DNA of 64,000 nucleotides from Ewingella allii (GTDB lineage Bacteria > Pseudomonadota > Gammaproteobacteria > Enterobacterales > Enterobacteriaceae), in assembly GCF_044430645.1 (NCBI RefSeq), contig NZ_JAWUDN010000003.1:1-64000 (forward strand), in the 5' to 3' direction. The notes beneath the pieces are model-generated. The model saw only the letters and a list, made by a program, of their open reading frames with translations. It had not been told where the DNA came from and did not search any database. Positions 25,264-34,638 of the stretch are shown here, piece by piece. Each line of letters opens with the position of its first letter. Within the stretch, counting starts at the first letter, position 1. The position numbers and the translations under genes are program-made.

Positions 25264-25800
25264 ATGTCTGAGTCCCATTCCCCTGCACAACCCCCAATTC
25301 ACTGGTTTGACGACACGCAAGATGTCCCCGCCGACGTTGCCGACTGGCTGATGGAAATGGGCTCGATGACCCGTCGCTTTGAGCAGCAGGGCGTTACCGT
25401 GACGGTACAGCCAAAACGCGAATGCTTTGTCACGCGTGAAGAGCTGGGCGAAAGCGAAGCCGACCAACTGCCGGTGAGCGCGCGATATTGGATCCGCGAG
25501 GTTGTACTGTTTGGTGATGACGAGGCGTGGCTGCTCGGGCGCACCGTGATCCCTGAAGAAACCCTGACCGGCCCTGATTTAGCGCTGGTGGACTTAGGCA
25601 CCGTGCCGCTGGGCCGCTATCTGTTCGGCGGCAACAATATGACGCGCGATTATATTCATCTCGGCCAATTGCCGCTGGAAGAGGGTGACCTGTGGGCTCG
25701 GCGTTCTCGCCTGCGTCTCTCGGATAAGCCGCTGTTGCTGACCGAAATTTTCCTGCCGAACTCTCCTGTTCACCGTCCTGAAAACAAGGTGCAGGGCTAA
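25264..25800 (+). CDS. ubiC: chorismate pyruvate-lyase
   Basis: UbiC removes pyruvate from chorismate to give 4-hydroxybenzoate, the first step of ubiquinone synthesis. It has 178 residues (E. coli 165). Conserved parts are SMTRRFEQ near residue 36, REVVLFGDDEAWLLGRTVIP (about 79-98) and PLGRYLF. It is cytoplasmic. Its stop overlaps the ubiA start by one base (TAATG), so the two genes form a coupled operon, as in E. coli. Confidence 0.95.
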   Translation: MSESHSPAQPPIHWFDDTQDVPADVADWLMEMGSMTRRFEQQGVTVTVQPKRECFVTREELGESEADQLPVSARYWIREVVLFGDDEAWLLGRTVIPEETLTGPDLALVDLGTVPLGRYLFGGNNMTRDYIHLGQLPLEEGDLWARRSRLRLSDKPLLLTEIFLPNSPVHRPENKVQG

Positions 25801-26711
25801 TGGCTCAGTTAAATCAACAAGAGGGAACCAAGGTGTCTGCTAGCCTGCCACAGGGCACTTGGCGCGATTATTGCCGCCTGATGCGCATTGATAAACCTAT
25901 TGGCTCGCTGCTGCTGCTCTGGCCAACGCTGTGGGCGTTATGGCTGGCCGGCGGCGGCATGCCGTCGATGAAGATCTTGCTGGTCTTCGTGCTGGGCGTG
26001 TTCTTCATGCGCGCTGCGGGTTGCGTTGTAAATGACTACGCCGACCGTAAGTTCGACGGCCACGTGAAACGCACGGCTAACCGCCCGCTGCCAAGTGGCG
26101 TCATTAGCGGCAAACAGGCCAAGATGCTGTTTGTTGGGCTGGTGCTGGCGTCCTTTCTGCTGGTGCTTACCCTTAATCGCATGACGATTTTGCTGTCCTT
26201 GGCCGGGCTGGCGCTGGCGTGGATCTACCCCTTTGTTAAGCGCGTCAGCAATTTGCCGCAGGTGGTATTGGGCGCAGCGTTCGGCTGGTCCATCCCGATG
26301 GCCTATGCCGCAGTGAGTGAAGCCGTTCCGCTGAGCTGCTGGCTGCTGTTCGCCGCCAATATTTGTTGGACGGTGGCTTACGACACCCAATACGCGATGG
26401 TCGATAGAGACGATGATTTGAAGATTGGCGTGAAGTCCACGGCGATACTTTTTGGCCGTTTCGACAACCTGATCAACGGCATTTTGCAGCTCGTCATGCT
26501 GGCACTGCTGGCGGTAGTCGGGCATTTAACCCAGCTGGGCGCGCCATTCTATTGGTCTTTGCTGCTTGCTGCGGCGTTGTTTGCCCATCAGCACAAACTG
26601 ACCGCAAAACGCGACCGCGACGCCTGCTTCTTGGCTTTCCGCCAAAACAACTATGTCGGTTTGGTGCTGTTCCTCGGCATTCTGATGAGCTTATCCCAGT
26701 TTAGCTTCTAA
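25800..26711 (+). CDS. ubiA: 4-hydroxybenzoate octaprenyltransferase
   Basis: UbiA attaches the octaprenyl tail to 4-hydroxybenzoate in the inner membrane. It has 303 residues; the E. coli enzyme has 290, and the first 10 or so residues here look unconserved. An internal GTG at 25833, with AGGGA upstream, would give 292 and is a possible true start. The two metal-diphosphate motifs are NDYADRKFDGHVKRT and DTQYAMVDRDDDLKIG. About eight membrane segments follow. It overlaps ubiC by one base and is convergent with plsB across a strong terminator. Confidence 0.95.
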   Translation: MAQLNQQEGTKVSASLPQGTWRDYCRLMRIDKPIGSLLLLWPTLWALWLAGGGMPSMKILLVFVLGVFFMRAAGCVVNDYADRKFDGHVKRTANRPLPSGVISGKQAKMLFVGLVLASFLLVLTLNRMTILLSLAGLALAWIYPFVKRVSNLPQVVLGAAFGWSIPMAYAAVSEAVPLSCWLLFAANICWTVAYDTQYAMVDRDDDLKIGVKSTAILFGRFDNLINGILQLVMLALLAVVGHLTQLGAPFYWSLLLAAALFAHQHKLTAKRDRDACFLAFRQNNYVGLVLFLGILMSLSQFSF

Positions 26712-26739
26712 GCCTTCGCGCTTCGGAAAGTGCCATAAA

Positions 26740-26776
26740 AAACGCCCGGTTCTTGTTAAGAGAACCGGGCGTTTTG
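26740..26776. terminator. bidirectional terminator between ubiA and plsB
   Basis: AAAACGCCCGGTTCT (26740-26754) and AGAACCGGGCGTTTT (26762-26776) form a perfect 15-bp stem with loop TGTTAAG. A and T runs at both ends allow it to work for both convergent genes. Confidence 0.93.
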
Positions 26777-26803
26777 TTTGTGATTTACTGCACTTAGCGA
26801 GGC

Positions 26804-29284
26804 TTAGTGGTCGGTGTCGCGCACGTCGACCTTCGGCTCCGCCGGTGGCTCGGAAGGCTGCGGAAGCTCGGACGGCATGCCCGCGCTTTCGATAGTCAGC
26901 TTGATTTCCGGTGTCATTAAATCACTCAGAATGGTGTAAATCTCACGCGTGTGTTCCGGGATAGCATCGCCGATGTCGTTGATGAAGCCCTCGGCACGCA
27001 GAGTGCCAACCAGCGTGGTAAAGACGGCTTTATCGAAGAACTCCGGCGCATTGATACCGTGCAGAACCGACAGGCGCTGAGCCATAATCCGACTCTCTTT
27101 TTCCAAGGCTCCACGGCTGATGCTCGGGTTATTGGTCAACAGAGAGAGGGTGATGGCGTAGCGTTGCAGCGTTTCACGCACACCGGCGGCAAGCAGTTGC
27201 AGCGGGCGAATGCGCGCCGGGTTCAGCGATAGCGTTTCGCCATCGAGCTTAATCAAGCCCTGACGGGCCAGTTCGGCGCTGAGCACTTCCAGCAGTGCTG
27301 GCAACTGTTCTTTGCTGTAGTGCATGAACAGTTCGGCTTTCATCATTGGGAAAATCAATTCAACCTGACGCAGAAGTTCTTGGCTGCTCACCGAACGGTG
27401 ATGCATGACAATGCTGGCAATCAGCGACGGCAACACCAGCATGTGGTGAATGTTGTTGCGGTAGTAAGTCATCAGCACGGCCTGCTCGCGCGGCAGTACA
27501 ATGATGTCGCCAATGTTGTCTTTCTCGACTTCGAACTTGTTCATGTTCAAGGCGTGATCGAGCAGCTGGGCAGCCGTCAAATCTGGCACGGTAGAATCTT
27601 CAGCATAAGGCACGTTGCGCAGCAATTGCAGGTAGCAATCGAGTTGCTCGGTTAACTGCTCACGGGTGAGTGAACGTTGACGCGACGCCAGCAGCGCGGT
27701 ACAGCACAAGTTCATCGCGTTAGCTGCCGCGGAATTGTTGATCCGTACCATGATTTTGTCAGCCAGATCCTGCACCGTCGGGGTCAGCCAGCTTGGGCGC
27801 TGCGCTTCGATTGGGTCGATAGCATCACGCCAGGTTGGGACATTCTGGTTCAGGTAAGTGGTGAGATGCAGCGGCTCGCCGAAGTTAACGTAGCCCTGAC
27901 CCAGGTTACGCAGTTTACGTAACCCGTTGATCATCTGCATAAAGCTTTCTTTCTCTTTGGTCGCGCCGCGCAGCTCTTTGGCGTAAGTCCCCACTTCCAT
28001 CACGTGCTCATAACCGATGTAAATCGGTACCAGCGTGATAGGGCGAGATCCGCCGCGCAGCATGGCCTGAATGGTCATCGCCAGCGTACCAGTCTTAGGC
28101 TCAAGCAGGCGCCCGGTGCGCGAACGGCCACCTTCGACAAAGTATTCAACCGAATAGCCACGGGTAAACAGCTCGCCGAGATATTCGCGGAATACCGTGG
28201 AGTAGAGCTTGTTACCTTTGAAGGTACGGCGAATAAAGAAGGCACCCAAACGGCGGAAAATCGGGCCAGCGGGCCAGAAATTCAGGTTGATCCCGGCAGC
28301 GATGTGCGGCGGCACCAGACCTTGATGGTAAAGCACGTAAGAGAGCAGCAGGTAGTCCATGTGGCTGCGGTGGCAGGGAACATACACAATCTCCTGACCA
28401 TCGAGTGCCAACTGGCGAACGCGCTCGGCGTTATGCACGTTGATGCCTTTATAGAGGCGGTTCCACGTCCAGCTCAGCACGCGGTCAGACAGGCGCACGG
28501 CTTCATATGAGAAGTTCGCCGCAATCTCTTCCATCAGCTCAATGGCGTTCTGCTGGGCTTTCTCGTGAGAAATCTTCTTGCTACGCGCTTCGTCTTCCAC
28601 CGCTTTTTCGATGGCTTTCGAGGCTAATAGCTTGTTGAACAACTCCTGACGCACGGGCAGACGCGGGCCGACGGCGGCCAGACGCTGACGTGAGAAGTGC
28701 ATACGCGCCACGCGAGCCAGCTTCTGTGCGATGGTTTTGTCCGTGCCGTGTTCAGTGGCCATGTAGCGCAGAGAAACGGTATTGGAGAAACGCACAAAGC
28801 TATCGCGGCCCAGCCACAGCACGGCGAAGAACTTCTGTATGCCGTTCAACACGCGCAGGTGCGGAGTCTGCTGTCCTTCACGCCCCGGCGCACGGCCAAA
28901 CATCACCGATACTGGCAACATTTGGATGTCGAGATCGGGATTATTGCGATGCAAATCGAGATAGTCGTGGAACAGTTTTATCGACTCAATTTTCGGCGTG
29001 TAATAAGTGAAAACGCGAGGGCCTTCAGCGATAAAAACGTGGCTCGGCAGTTGAACGCCGTCGATTTCCAAAGGAATAAGGGGATCAGGCAGATTCTGCG
29101 CCAGGCACTGGGTGCGTAACGTCAGTAAATCCGCTTTCGAATGGTAAGGTAAAACATACAAGATCGGGCGCGTCGGATCTAAGCGCAACTCGGTAACCGG
29201 ATCTGTAGGGATAACCTTGCTCTTTACCAGCAATTTTAGTGGTAAATTCAATAAGGTATAATAAAGTCTACGCCAACCTGACAT
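26804..29284 (-). CDS. plsB: glycerol-3-phosphate acyltransferase
   Basis: PlsB acylates sn-glycerol 3-phosphate at position 1, the first step of phospholipid synthesis, at the inner membrane. The start chosen is ATG 29284 (MSGWRRLYYTLLNLPLKLLV), matching the E. coli N-terminus; the frame can be read from a TTG at 29311. This gives 826 residues (E. coli 807). The acyltransferase motif I HRSHMD and the block VEGGRSRTGRLL are present, along with FWPAGPIFRRLGAFFIRR. The C-terminus has an extra Pro/Glu-rich tail (about 20 residues). It is divergent from dgkA, as in E. coli. Confidence 0.96.
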   Translation of the reverse strand: MSGWRRLYYTLLNLPLKLLVKSKVIPTDPVTELRLDPTRPILYVLPYHSKADLLTLRTQCLAQNLPDPLIPLEIDGVQLPSHVFIAEGPRVFTYYTPKIESIKLFHDYLDLHRNNPDLDIQMLPVSVMFGRAPGREGQQTPHLRVLNGIQKFFAVLWLGRDSFVRFSNTVSLRYMATEHGTDKTIAQKLARVARMHFSRQRLAAVGPRLPVRQELFNKLLASKAIEKAVEDEARSKKISHEKAQQNAIELMEEIAANFSYEAVRLSDRVLSWTWNRLYKGINVHNAERVRQLALDGQEIVYVPCHRSHMDYLLLSYVLYHQGLVPPHIAAGINLNFWPAGPIFRRLGAFFIRRTFKGNKLYSTVFREYLGELFTRGYSVEYFVEGGRSRTGRLLEPKTGTLAMTIQAMLRGGSRPITLVPIYIGYEHVMEVGTYAKELRGATKEKESFMQMINGLRKLRNLGQGYVNFGEPLHLTTYLNQNVPTWRDAIDPIEAQRPSWLTPTVQDLADKIMVRINNSAAANAMNLCCTALLASRQRSLTREQLTEQLDCYLQLLRNVPYAEDSTVPDLTAAQLLDHALNMNKFEVEKDNIGDIIVLPREQAVLMTYYRNNIHHMLVLPSLIASIVMHHRSVSSQELLRQVELIFPMMKAELFMHYSKEQLPALLEVLSAELARQGLIKLDGETLSLNPARIRPLQLLAAGVRETLQRYAITLSLLTNNPSISRGALEKESRIMAQRLSVLHGINAPEFFDKAVFTTLVGTLRAEGFINDIGDAIPEHTREIYTILSDLMTPEIKLTIESAGMPSELPQPSEPPAEPKVDVRDTDH

Positions 29285-29371
29285 AAAAAATGTGAAGCCT
29301 CTTGTTAGCAAATCGCCGCAAGGATACCAGAAACCAGAATCGAGTTCTGTTTGTTGCGTTAACGGCGATAT

Positions 29372-29400
29372 TTGTCACCCTGAATGGTTTTGAGTATAAA
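29372..29400 (+). promoter_or_regulatory. sigma-70 promoter of dgkA
   Basis: TTGTCA (29372-29377), a 17-base spacer and TATAAA (29395-29400) make a near-consensus promoter, 49 bases before the dgkA ATG. Confidence 0.7.
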
Positions 29401-29448
29401 ATGCTGCCAATACTCTGTCCGCCAAAACTCTGTTAAGACGCATAACAC

Positions 29449-29817
29449 ATGAAAAATGAATCAACGGGCCTAATTCGTATCGTTAAGGCCGCCGGCTATT
29501 CCCTCAAGGGATTGAGTGCTGCCTGGAAAAACGAGGCGGCCTTCCGTCAGGAAGTGATAGCCGTTCTGCCCTTCATCATACTGTCATTTTTCCTCGATGT
29601 GACTAGCGTCGAGCGTATTTTATTAGTGGGCGTCTTGGTACTGGTGGTGATTGTCGAATTATTAAATAGCGCCGTCGAAAGCGCGATTGACCGCATCGGC
29701 CCTGAATTCCATGTCCTGTCCGGGCGCGCCAAAGATTTTGGATCGGCCGCGGTACTTTTGAGCATCATACTGGCGATTTTCACCTGGGTCAGCGTCTTTT
29801 GGCCGCGCTGGTTCTAA
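29449..29817 (+). CDS. dgkA: diacylglycerol kinase
   Basis: This 122-residue inner-membrane enzyme has the same length as E. coli DgkA. It phosphorylates diacylglycerol to phosphatidate, recycling lipid from osmoregulated glucan synthesis. Three membrane segments are visible. The metal and catalytic glutamates lie in AAWKNEAAFRQE and EIIELLNSAVES-type sequence (here VVIVELLNSAVESAIDRIG). SGRAKDFGSAAVLLSI is the third conserved block. It precedes lexA by 118 bases; lexA has its own SOS promoter. Confidence 0.96.
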   Translation: MKNESTGLIRIVKAAGYSLKGLSAAWKNEAAFRQEVIAVLPFIILSFFLDVTSVERILLVGVLVLVVIVELLNSAVESAIDRIGPEFHVLSGRAKDFGSAAVLLSIILAIFTWVSVFWPRWF

Positions 29818-29890
29818 AGCGGAATACAGATTCCAGATTTCACTTTAGCACTGGTTTTTATGCACTCTTAGGTTTTCATTCCCTAGTTAC

Positions 29891-29927
29891 CTGTATATAC
29901 TCACAGCAATACTGTATAAACAATCAG
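29891..29927. promoter_or_regulatory. two tandem LexA (SOS) boxes of the lexA promoter
   Basis: CTGTATATACTCACAG (29891-29906) and CTGTATAAACAATCAG (29912-29927) both fit CTG-N10-CAG. The spacing of 21 bp matches the arrangement in E. coli lexA, and the first box is identical to my memory of the E. coli box. They provide autorepression of lexA and control dinF. Confidence 0.93.
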
Positions 29928-29935
29928 GGGGCGGA

Positions 29936-30544
29936 ATGAAAGCTTTAACAGCCAGACAACAAGAGGTTTACGACCTCATTCGCGAACATATATCCACCAC
30001 GGGTATGCCGCCGACTCGTGCAGAAATTGCCACTCGTCTGGGGTTCCGCTCGCCAAATGCCGCGGAAGAACACCTCAAAGCCCTGCAGCGCAAAGGCGTG
30101 ATTGAAATCGTCTCTGGCGCGTCGCGCGGCATTCGCTTGCTAATGGAAGAAGAGGAAGGTTTACCACTGATTGGCCGCGTCGCCGCCGGTGAGCCTCTTT
30201 TAGCTCAGCAACATATCGAAGGCCACTATCAGGTCGATCCTGCCATGTTCAAGCCTAGCGCCGACTTCTTGCTGCGCGTTAGCGGGATGTCTATGCGGGA
30301 TATCGGTATTCTCGACGGCGATCTGTTGGCGGTTCACAAAACGCAGGATGTACGTAATGGGCAAGTTGTCGTTGCGCGCATTGATGATGAAGTGACGGTT
30401 AAACGCTTGAAAAAGCAGGGTAGCGTCGTGCAACTGCTGCCAGAGAACAGCGACTTCGAGCCGATCGTGGTTGACCTGCGCGAGCAGAGTTTCAGCATTG
30501 AAGGCTTGGCTGTTGGCGTTATCCGTAACGGCGACTGGATCTAA
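29936..30544 (+). CDS. lexA: SOS repressor LexA
   Basis: This 202-residue protein has the E. coli length and aligns without gaps. The N-terminal winged helix (1-70) includes PPTRAEIATRLGFRSPNAAEEH. The self-cleavage site Ala84-Gly85 is in GRVAAGEPLL, and the Ser119/Lys156 dyad is in VSGMSMRDIGI and DDEVTVKRLKK. LexA represses the SOS regulon, and RecA filaments trigger its autoproteolysis. Two LexA boxes precede it, and dinF follows, as in E. coli, after a 239-base gap. Confidence 0.98.
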   Translation: MKALTARQQEVYDLIREHISTTGMPPTRAEIATRLGFRSPNAAEEHLKALQRKGVIEIVSGASRGIRLLMEEEEGLPLIGRVAAGEPLLAQQHIEGHYQVDPAMFKPSADFLLRVSGMSMRDIGILDGDLLAVHKTQDVRNGQVVVARIDDEVTVKRLKKQGSVVQLLPENSDFEPIVVDLREQSFSIEGLAVGVIRNGDWI

Positions 30545-30783
30545 TCCTTTCTGCTGGCAAGGCTCGGTACTCGCCCTTCCTGAACGTACTGCCGGGCTTT
30601 TGCTATAGACATTTGCCACAAAGCTAGCTGTCGCCTTACGGTGATCTCACGCCGTGACACTGCGCCCCTTGATTGGGGCGTTGTTGTTTAAGCAGATCGC
30701 TGTTTTTATAAAAAGCGTTGATGCCGACACGCCGAATTACGCCAGGTTGACCTCTTGTTCAATATCCTCAGCATGGGACCTCT

Positions 30784-32145
30784 ATGCCTCAGCATCCCTT
30801 TCGACAAGTATTAAGCCGCACCTTCCTCAGCCGCGAGGACAAAGCCTTATGGAAACTGGCTTTGCCAATGATTTTCTCCAACATTACCGTCCCACTATTA
30901 GGTTTGGTGGATACCGCTGTTATCGGCCATCTCGACAGCGCGGATTATCTCGGCGGCGTAGCGGTCGGCGCGATGGTGACGACCTTCCTCTTCATGATGC
31001 TGCTGTTCTTGCGCATGAGCACCACCGGCCTGACTGCTCAGGCGTTGGGTGCCAAAGATAACCTGCTGCTGGCCCGTGCTTTTGTTCAACCTTTCCTGTT
31101 AGCGCTGCTGGCGGGCATTTTAATCATGTTGCTGCGCACGCCGCTGATGGATCTGGCCTTTCAGGTGGTCGGCGGCAGTCAGGCCGTGCTGGAGCAGGCG
31201 CGGCTGTTTATTGAAATACGCTGGTTGAGCGCCCCGGCTTCTCTGGCAAATTTGGTGATCCTCGGCTGGCTGCTGGGCATCCAGTATGTGCGTGGCCCGG
31301 TTCTGCTGCTGATTGTCGGCAACGTGCTGAATATTGTTCTGGATATCTGGCTGGTGATGGGGCTGGGCTTGAACGTGCGCGGTGCGGCCATTGCTACGGC
31401 TTGCTCGGAGTACGTCACATTGGCGCTAGGGTTGTGGCTGGTATGGCGGATGATGGCGCAAAAAGGCATTGATTTAGCCCTGCTACAGCAGGCGTGGCGG
31501 GGCAACCTGCGGCGCTTACTCAGCCTCAATCGTGACATCATGCTGCGCTCGCTGCTGCTGCAAGTCTGCTTTGCCTCCCTGACGGTAATTGGTGCCCGAC
31601 TGGGCGGGCATATCGTGGCGGTGAACGCCGTGTTGATGAATTTGCTGACCTTCACCGCCTTCGCCCTCGATGGCTTTGCCTATGCTGTGGAAGCCCACTC
31701 GGGGGAAGCCTTTGGCGAGCGCAACCGTGAGAAATTGTTACGCGTTTGGCACGCGGCGTGTCGTCAGGCAGGGGCCGTGGCGCTTGGCTTTGCGCTGTTC
31801 TATGGCCTGACCGGGCAGCAGATTGTCAGCATGCTGACCTCTTTACCTGACATCCGCCAGCTGGCTGATCAATACCTGGGCTGGCAGGTGGTTCTGCCGC
31901 TCATCGGCGTCTGGTGTTATCTGCTGGATGGCATGTTCGTCGGCGCAACGCGGGGCCGCGAGATGCGCAATAGCATGGCCGTGGCAGCTCTGGGTTATGG
32001 CCTGACGCTGTTCACTCTGCCTTGGTTCGGCAACCATGCTTTGTGGTTGGCGTTGGCCGTGTTTCTCGCGTTAAGAGGTTTGTCGTTAGGCTGGGTGTGG
32101 CGCAGATATTGGCAAGGCGATCGCTGGTTTATTAAGGCGGAGTAA
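30784..32145 (+). CDS. dinF: MATE family efflux protein DinF
   Basis: This 453-residue protein (E. coli 459) has 12 hydrophobic segments, the MATE family size and pattern. Near-identical segments to E. coli DinF include LALPMIFSNITVPLLGLVDT, VIGHLDSADYLGGVAVG and RGNLRRLLSLNRDIMLRSLL. DinF is an SOS-inducible drug/sodium or proton antiporter homologue linked to oxidative and bile-salt stress. It lies downstream of lexA on the same strand and may be cotranscribed; the 239-base gap shows no clear second LexA box. The Shine-Dalgarno is weak (GGGA). Confidence 0.94.
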   Translation: MPQHPFRQVLSRTFLSREDKALWKLALPMIFSNITVPLLGLVDTAVIGHLDSADYLGGVAVGAMVTTFLFMMLLFLRMSTTGLTAQALGAKDNLLLARAFVQPFLLALLAGILIMLLRTPLMDLAFQVVGGSQAVLEQARLFIEIRWLSAPASLANLVILGWLLGIQYVRGPVLLLIVGNVLNIVLDIWLVMGLGLNVRGAAIATACSEYVTLALGLWLVWRMMAQKGIDLALLQQAWRGNLRRLLSLNRDIMLRSLLLQVCFASLTVIGARLGGHIVAVNAVLMNLLTFTAFALDGFAYAVEAHSGEAFGERNREKLLRVWHAACRQAGAVALGFALFYGLTGQQIVSMLTSLPDIRQLADQYLGWQVVLPLIGVWCYLLDGMFVGATRGREMRNSMAVAALGYGLTLFTLPWFGNHALWLALAVFLALRGLSLGWVWRRYWQGDRWFIKAE

Positions 32146-32332
32146 AATAAATCGCCGATAAATTTATTAGTGTTTATCGCTATTTAACACTTTGGATTAT
32201 TCCTAATATTGTGATTTAACGCTGTCGCTTGACCCAAATGCCAAATTCTCTACTACTCTTAATTATGTGATAAGCACTTAGTGTGTTGAACAAAACACAG
32301 AAACCTAAACCACGGTAGTAGGAGAATTGATT

Positions 32333-32542
32333 ATGAATAAGGACCAAACCGAAGGTAACTGGAAGCAGTTCAAAGGCAAAGTGAAAGAGAAATGGGGCAA
32401 GCTGACGGACGATGATCTTACTGTTGTAGAAGGTAAGCGCGATCAGCTGGTCGGTAAGATCCAAGAGCGCTACGGTTACAAGAAAGAAGAAGCTGAGAAA
32501 GAGCTGAAAGCGTGGGAAACGGATAACAAGTATCACTGGTAA
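32333..32542 (+). CDS. yjbJ: CsbD-family stress protein YjbJ
   Basis: This small charged protein of 69 residues has the E. coli YjbJ length. The start at 32333 (MNKDQTEGNWKQFKGKVKEK) has AGGAGA eight bases upstream; an in-frame TTG six bases earlier is not needed. The CsbD fold is predicted as a helical bundle, and WGKLTDDDLTVVEGKRDQL and GKIQERYGYKKEEAEKEL are the typical blocks. In related bacteria it is abundant in stationary phase and stress, with unknown activity. It has its own 187-base upstream region after dinF. Confidence 0.93.
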   Translation: MNKDQTEGNWKQFKGKVKEKWGKLTDDDLTVVEGKRDQLVGKIQERYGYKKEEAEKELKAWETDNKYHW

Positions 32543-32574
32543 ATCGTAACTTCCCCGTGCGTAACGGTGATAAT

Positions 32575-32620
32575 GCATCCTGAAAAAATGCTGCTCCTAC
32601 CCGGATAGCTTTCAGGATGC
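32575..32620 (+). other. long inverted repeat after yjbJ
   Basis: GCATCCTGAAA (32575-32585) and TTTCAGGATGC (32610-32620) form a perfect 11-bp stem with a 24-base loop. A second short pair, GGTAC and GTACC (about 32623-32637), follows, then an AT-rich stretch CTTTATTATTT. It may end the yjbJ transcript, or the zur transcript from the other side. Function not known. Confidence 0.5.
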
Positions 32621-32695
32621 AGGGTACAAGGACGTACCGCCTTTATTATTTACTGATCTAAATCTATTTTCTAAACTCATTTATCTAAATCGGTA

Positions 32696-33205
32696 TTAGC
32701 GCTTTTTAGTCACAATACTGTGGTCATGCTCGCAATGTTCATGGCTGTCGCAAAGCTCTACCACTTTACAATCCCCGCACAAACCATGCGCTTCCACCAC
32801 GGAATGCCGCAATTCAAACCCTGATTCTACTGCCAATTTTGCCAATCTCTCTTCGATGCCGTCCGTGGTCTTCTCTGTGACCAATCCGCAGCGATCGCAG
32901 ATAAACAGCGCAGAGGTGTGGCTCGGCTCTTCGAAATGATGGCACAGCACGTAGCTGTTGGCCGATTCAACGCGGTGAATAAAGCCTTGTTCCAGCAGGA
33001 AATCCAGCGCGCGGTAAACGGTGGGTGGCTTGGCCTGTGGCTCGCTAATTCTCAGTAAATCCAGCAGATCGTAAGCACTAATGGCACCGGGTTGCTGCGT
33101 CATCAGGCGCAACACTTCCAGACGCTGTGGCGTTAAACGCACATTACGCTTCTGGCAAAGTTTTTCGGCCTGTGAAAGAAGTTGATCCGGATTGTTCAGG
33201 GTCAT
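32696..33205 (-). CDS. zur: zinc uptake regulator Zur
   Basis: This 169-residue Fur-family repressor (E. coli 171) represses zinc uptake genes when zinc is bound. The winged helix (about 20-85) has RLTPQRLEVLRLM and AISAYDLLDLLR with KPPTVYRALDFLLEQGF. Zinc ligands include CHHFEEPSHTS, CDRCG and the C-terminal CGDCKVVELC. A His-rich tail (HEHCEHDH) follows. It is convergent with yjbJ. In E. coli the dusA side of the chromosome follows shortly after; here a 12-kb sugar locus lies between. Confidence 0.95.
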   Translation of the reverse strand: MTLNNPDQLLSQAEKLCQKRNVRLTPQRLEVLRLMTQQPGAISAYDLLDLLRISEPQAKPPTVYRALDFLLEQGFIHRVESANSYVLCHHFEEPSHTSALFICDRCGLVTEKTTDGIEERLAKLAVESGFELRHSVVEAHGLCGDCKVVELCDSHEHCEHDHSIVTKKR

Positions 33206-33325
33206 AAGAAGTTTCTCTGAGTACGATGCTGGGTTGAACGCTTACGAGCAAGCGAACGATGATTTTACCATGCTTCGCGTAAATCGCCGAATTATGCGCC
33301 ATTGCAGTAAACATCCTGCAGTTAT

Positions 33326-34528
33326 TCAGACGCGATTTTCTAGCGCTTGTTCCACATACAAATAACCAATTCCCATGATTTGCTGCTCACGGCTGAGCGT
33401 CCCCAGGCCAATATGCGTGGCCTGAGTCTTCACGCTGTCGGTTTTATCGAAGGGGTTTAAGCCACTCTGTTCCAATACCGTGCTCAGCCATGCCTCGCCA
33501 AAGCCACAGCTGCGGCCATAGAGATGGATTTGGTTAATATTGAGAATATTCAGGAAGTTATACAAGCTCAGCCCCAAGGCGCGCGCCGCCGCAAACACCA
33601 TGACGCGGAGGTTTTCATCCCCCTGATGGTAGCCTTCGATAATTTCCTGAGTGGTCGGGGTGCGCAGGGCGGATTTATCAGCCGCCGCCGCACCATTTTT
33701 CAGCAGCATCCGCGCTTTTTTCTTCATGGCAGAGAGCGAGGCGATAGTCTCCAGGCAGCCATATCGCCCGCAAGAGCAGAGGCTGCCGTCGGGGTCGATA
33801 ATGGTGTGGCCGATTTGGCCGCTGCCAAACAGATTGCCACGATAAATCTGCTGGTTTATAACAAATGAGGAGCCAATGCCGTAATCTACATTGATAACGC
33901 AAAAATCACGCTGAATTTCAGTGTGTTGCCATTTCTCTGCTAAAGCTAGCATGATGCAGTCGTTATCCATCAAAATTTCAGTATTGAGCTTCTCCTCCAG
34001 TAAATATTTAATCTCTATTGCACAGTCCCACGGGGCCTGCGGCATGTTCTGCGAGACGCCGGTGGTGGGATTAACCTGCCCGTGAATCGACAGCGCAAGG
34101 CTGAGATTTCTTCCCCGATATTGTTTGCGATAGTCATGAAACAGGCGTTCTATCTCATTAAGCAGCTCACTGGGTGTTTTCACTGCGATTTCACTCAGGC
34201 GAAATTCGCTTTTTGCCGTGATAAGCCGATCAACTAGAATACTTTCAATGCGATAGGGTGAGACATTCATGCACAGAATATCGCTGTCTTCCACCGCCAC
34301 TTGATAGCTGCCACCGCCTAATCCTCGCGAATGCAGATTCACGTCGCTGTGAACCACTCGCCCCTCTTCCTGCAACTCATTAAGGATCTTGCCGACGGCC
34401 GGAATCGACAGGTTAGACAACCGCGCCAGCGTCGATTTGCTCGCCGTTTTCTCGCGATAGAGCAGGGTCATCAGCACCTTTTTATTGAATTCCCTGACCC
34501 GAAGATTGTTCAAACCCTTAAGTTGCAT
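33326..34528 (-). CDS. ROK family transcriptional regulator
   Basis: This 400-residue protein has an N-terminal MarR-like helix-turn-helix (about 15-70, with SKSTLARLSNLSIPAVGKIL) and a C-terminal ROK sugar-binding domain. The ROK zinc motif CSCGRYGCLET is present, with MDNDCIMLALAEKW and GQIGHTIIDPDG carrying the sugar-contacting His region. It is a NagC/Mlc/XylR-type regulator. It is divergent from the DUF5107 operon with 110 bases between, and most likely controls it in response to the imported sugar. GGAG precedes the ATG. The ligand is unknown. Confidence 0.9.
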   Translation of the reverse strand: MQLKGLNNLRVREFNKKVLMTLLYREKTASKSTLARLSNLSIPAVGKILNELQEEGRVVHSDVNLHSRGLGGGSYQVAVEDSDILCMNVSPYRIESILVDRLITAKSEFRLSEIAVKTPSELLNEIERLFHDYRKQYRGRNLSLALSIHGQVNPTTGVSQNMPQAPWDCAIEIKYLLEEKLNTEILMDNDCIMLALAEKWQHTEIQRDFCVINVDYGIGSSFVINQQIYRGNLFGSGQIGHTIIDPDGSLCSCGRYGCLETIASLSAMKKKARMLLKNGAAAADKSALRTPTTQEIIEGYHQGDENLRVMVFAAARALGLSLYNFLNILNINQIHLYGRSCGFGEAWLSTVLEQSGLNPFDKTDSVKTQATHIGLGTLSREQQIMGIGYLYVEQALENRV

Positions 34529-34638
34529 TCACTAAACTCCGCTTACTGAATTGCGTGACGGTAGCGCATTAATTAGCCGCTTTCGCTGCGTAGACTCACG
34601 AAATTGAACTTTTCAGTATTCATTGGTGAGAGGAACGC

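Noticed and set aside
28004..28510. 168-codon plus-strand frame inside plsB
   Set aside because: Antisense shadow of plsB, no recognisable motif.
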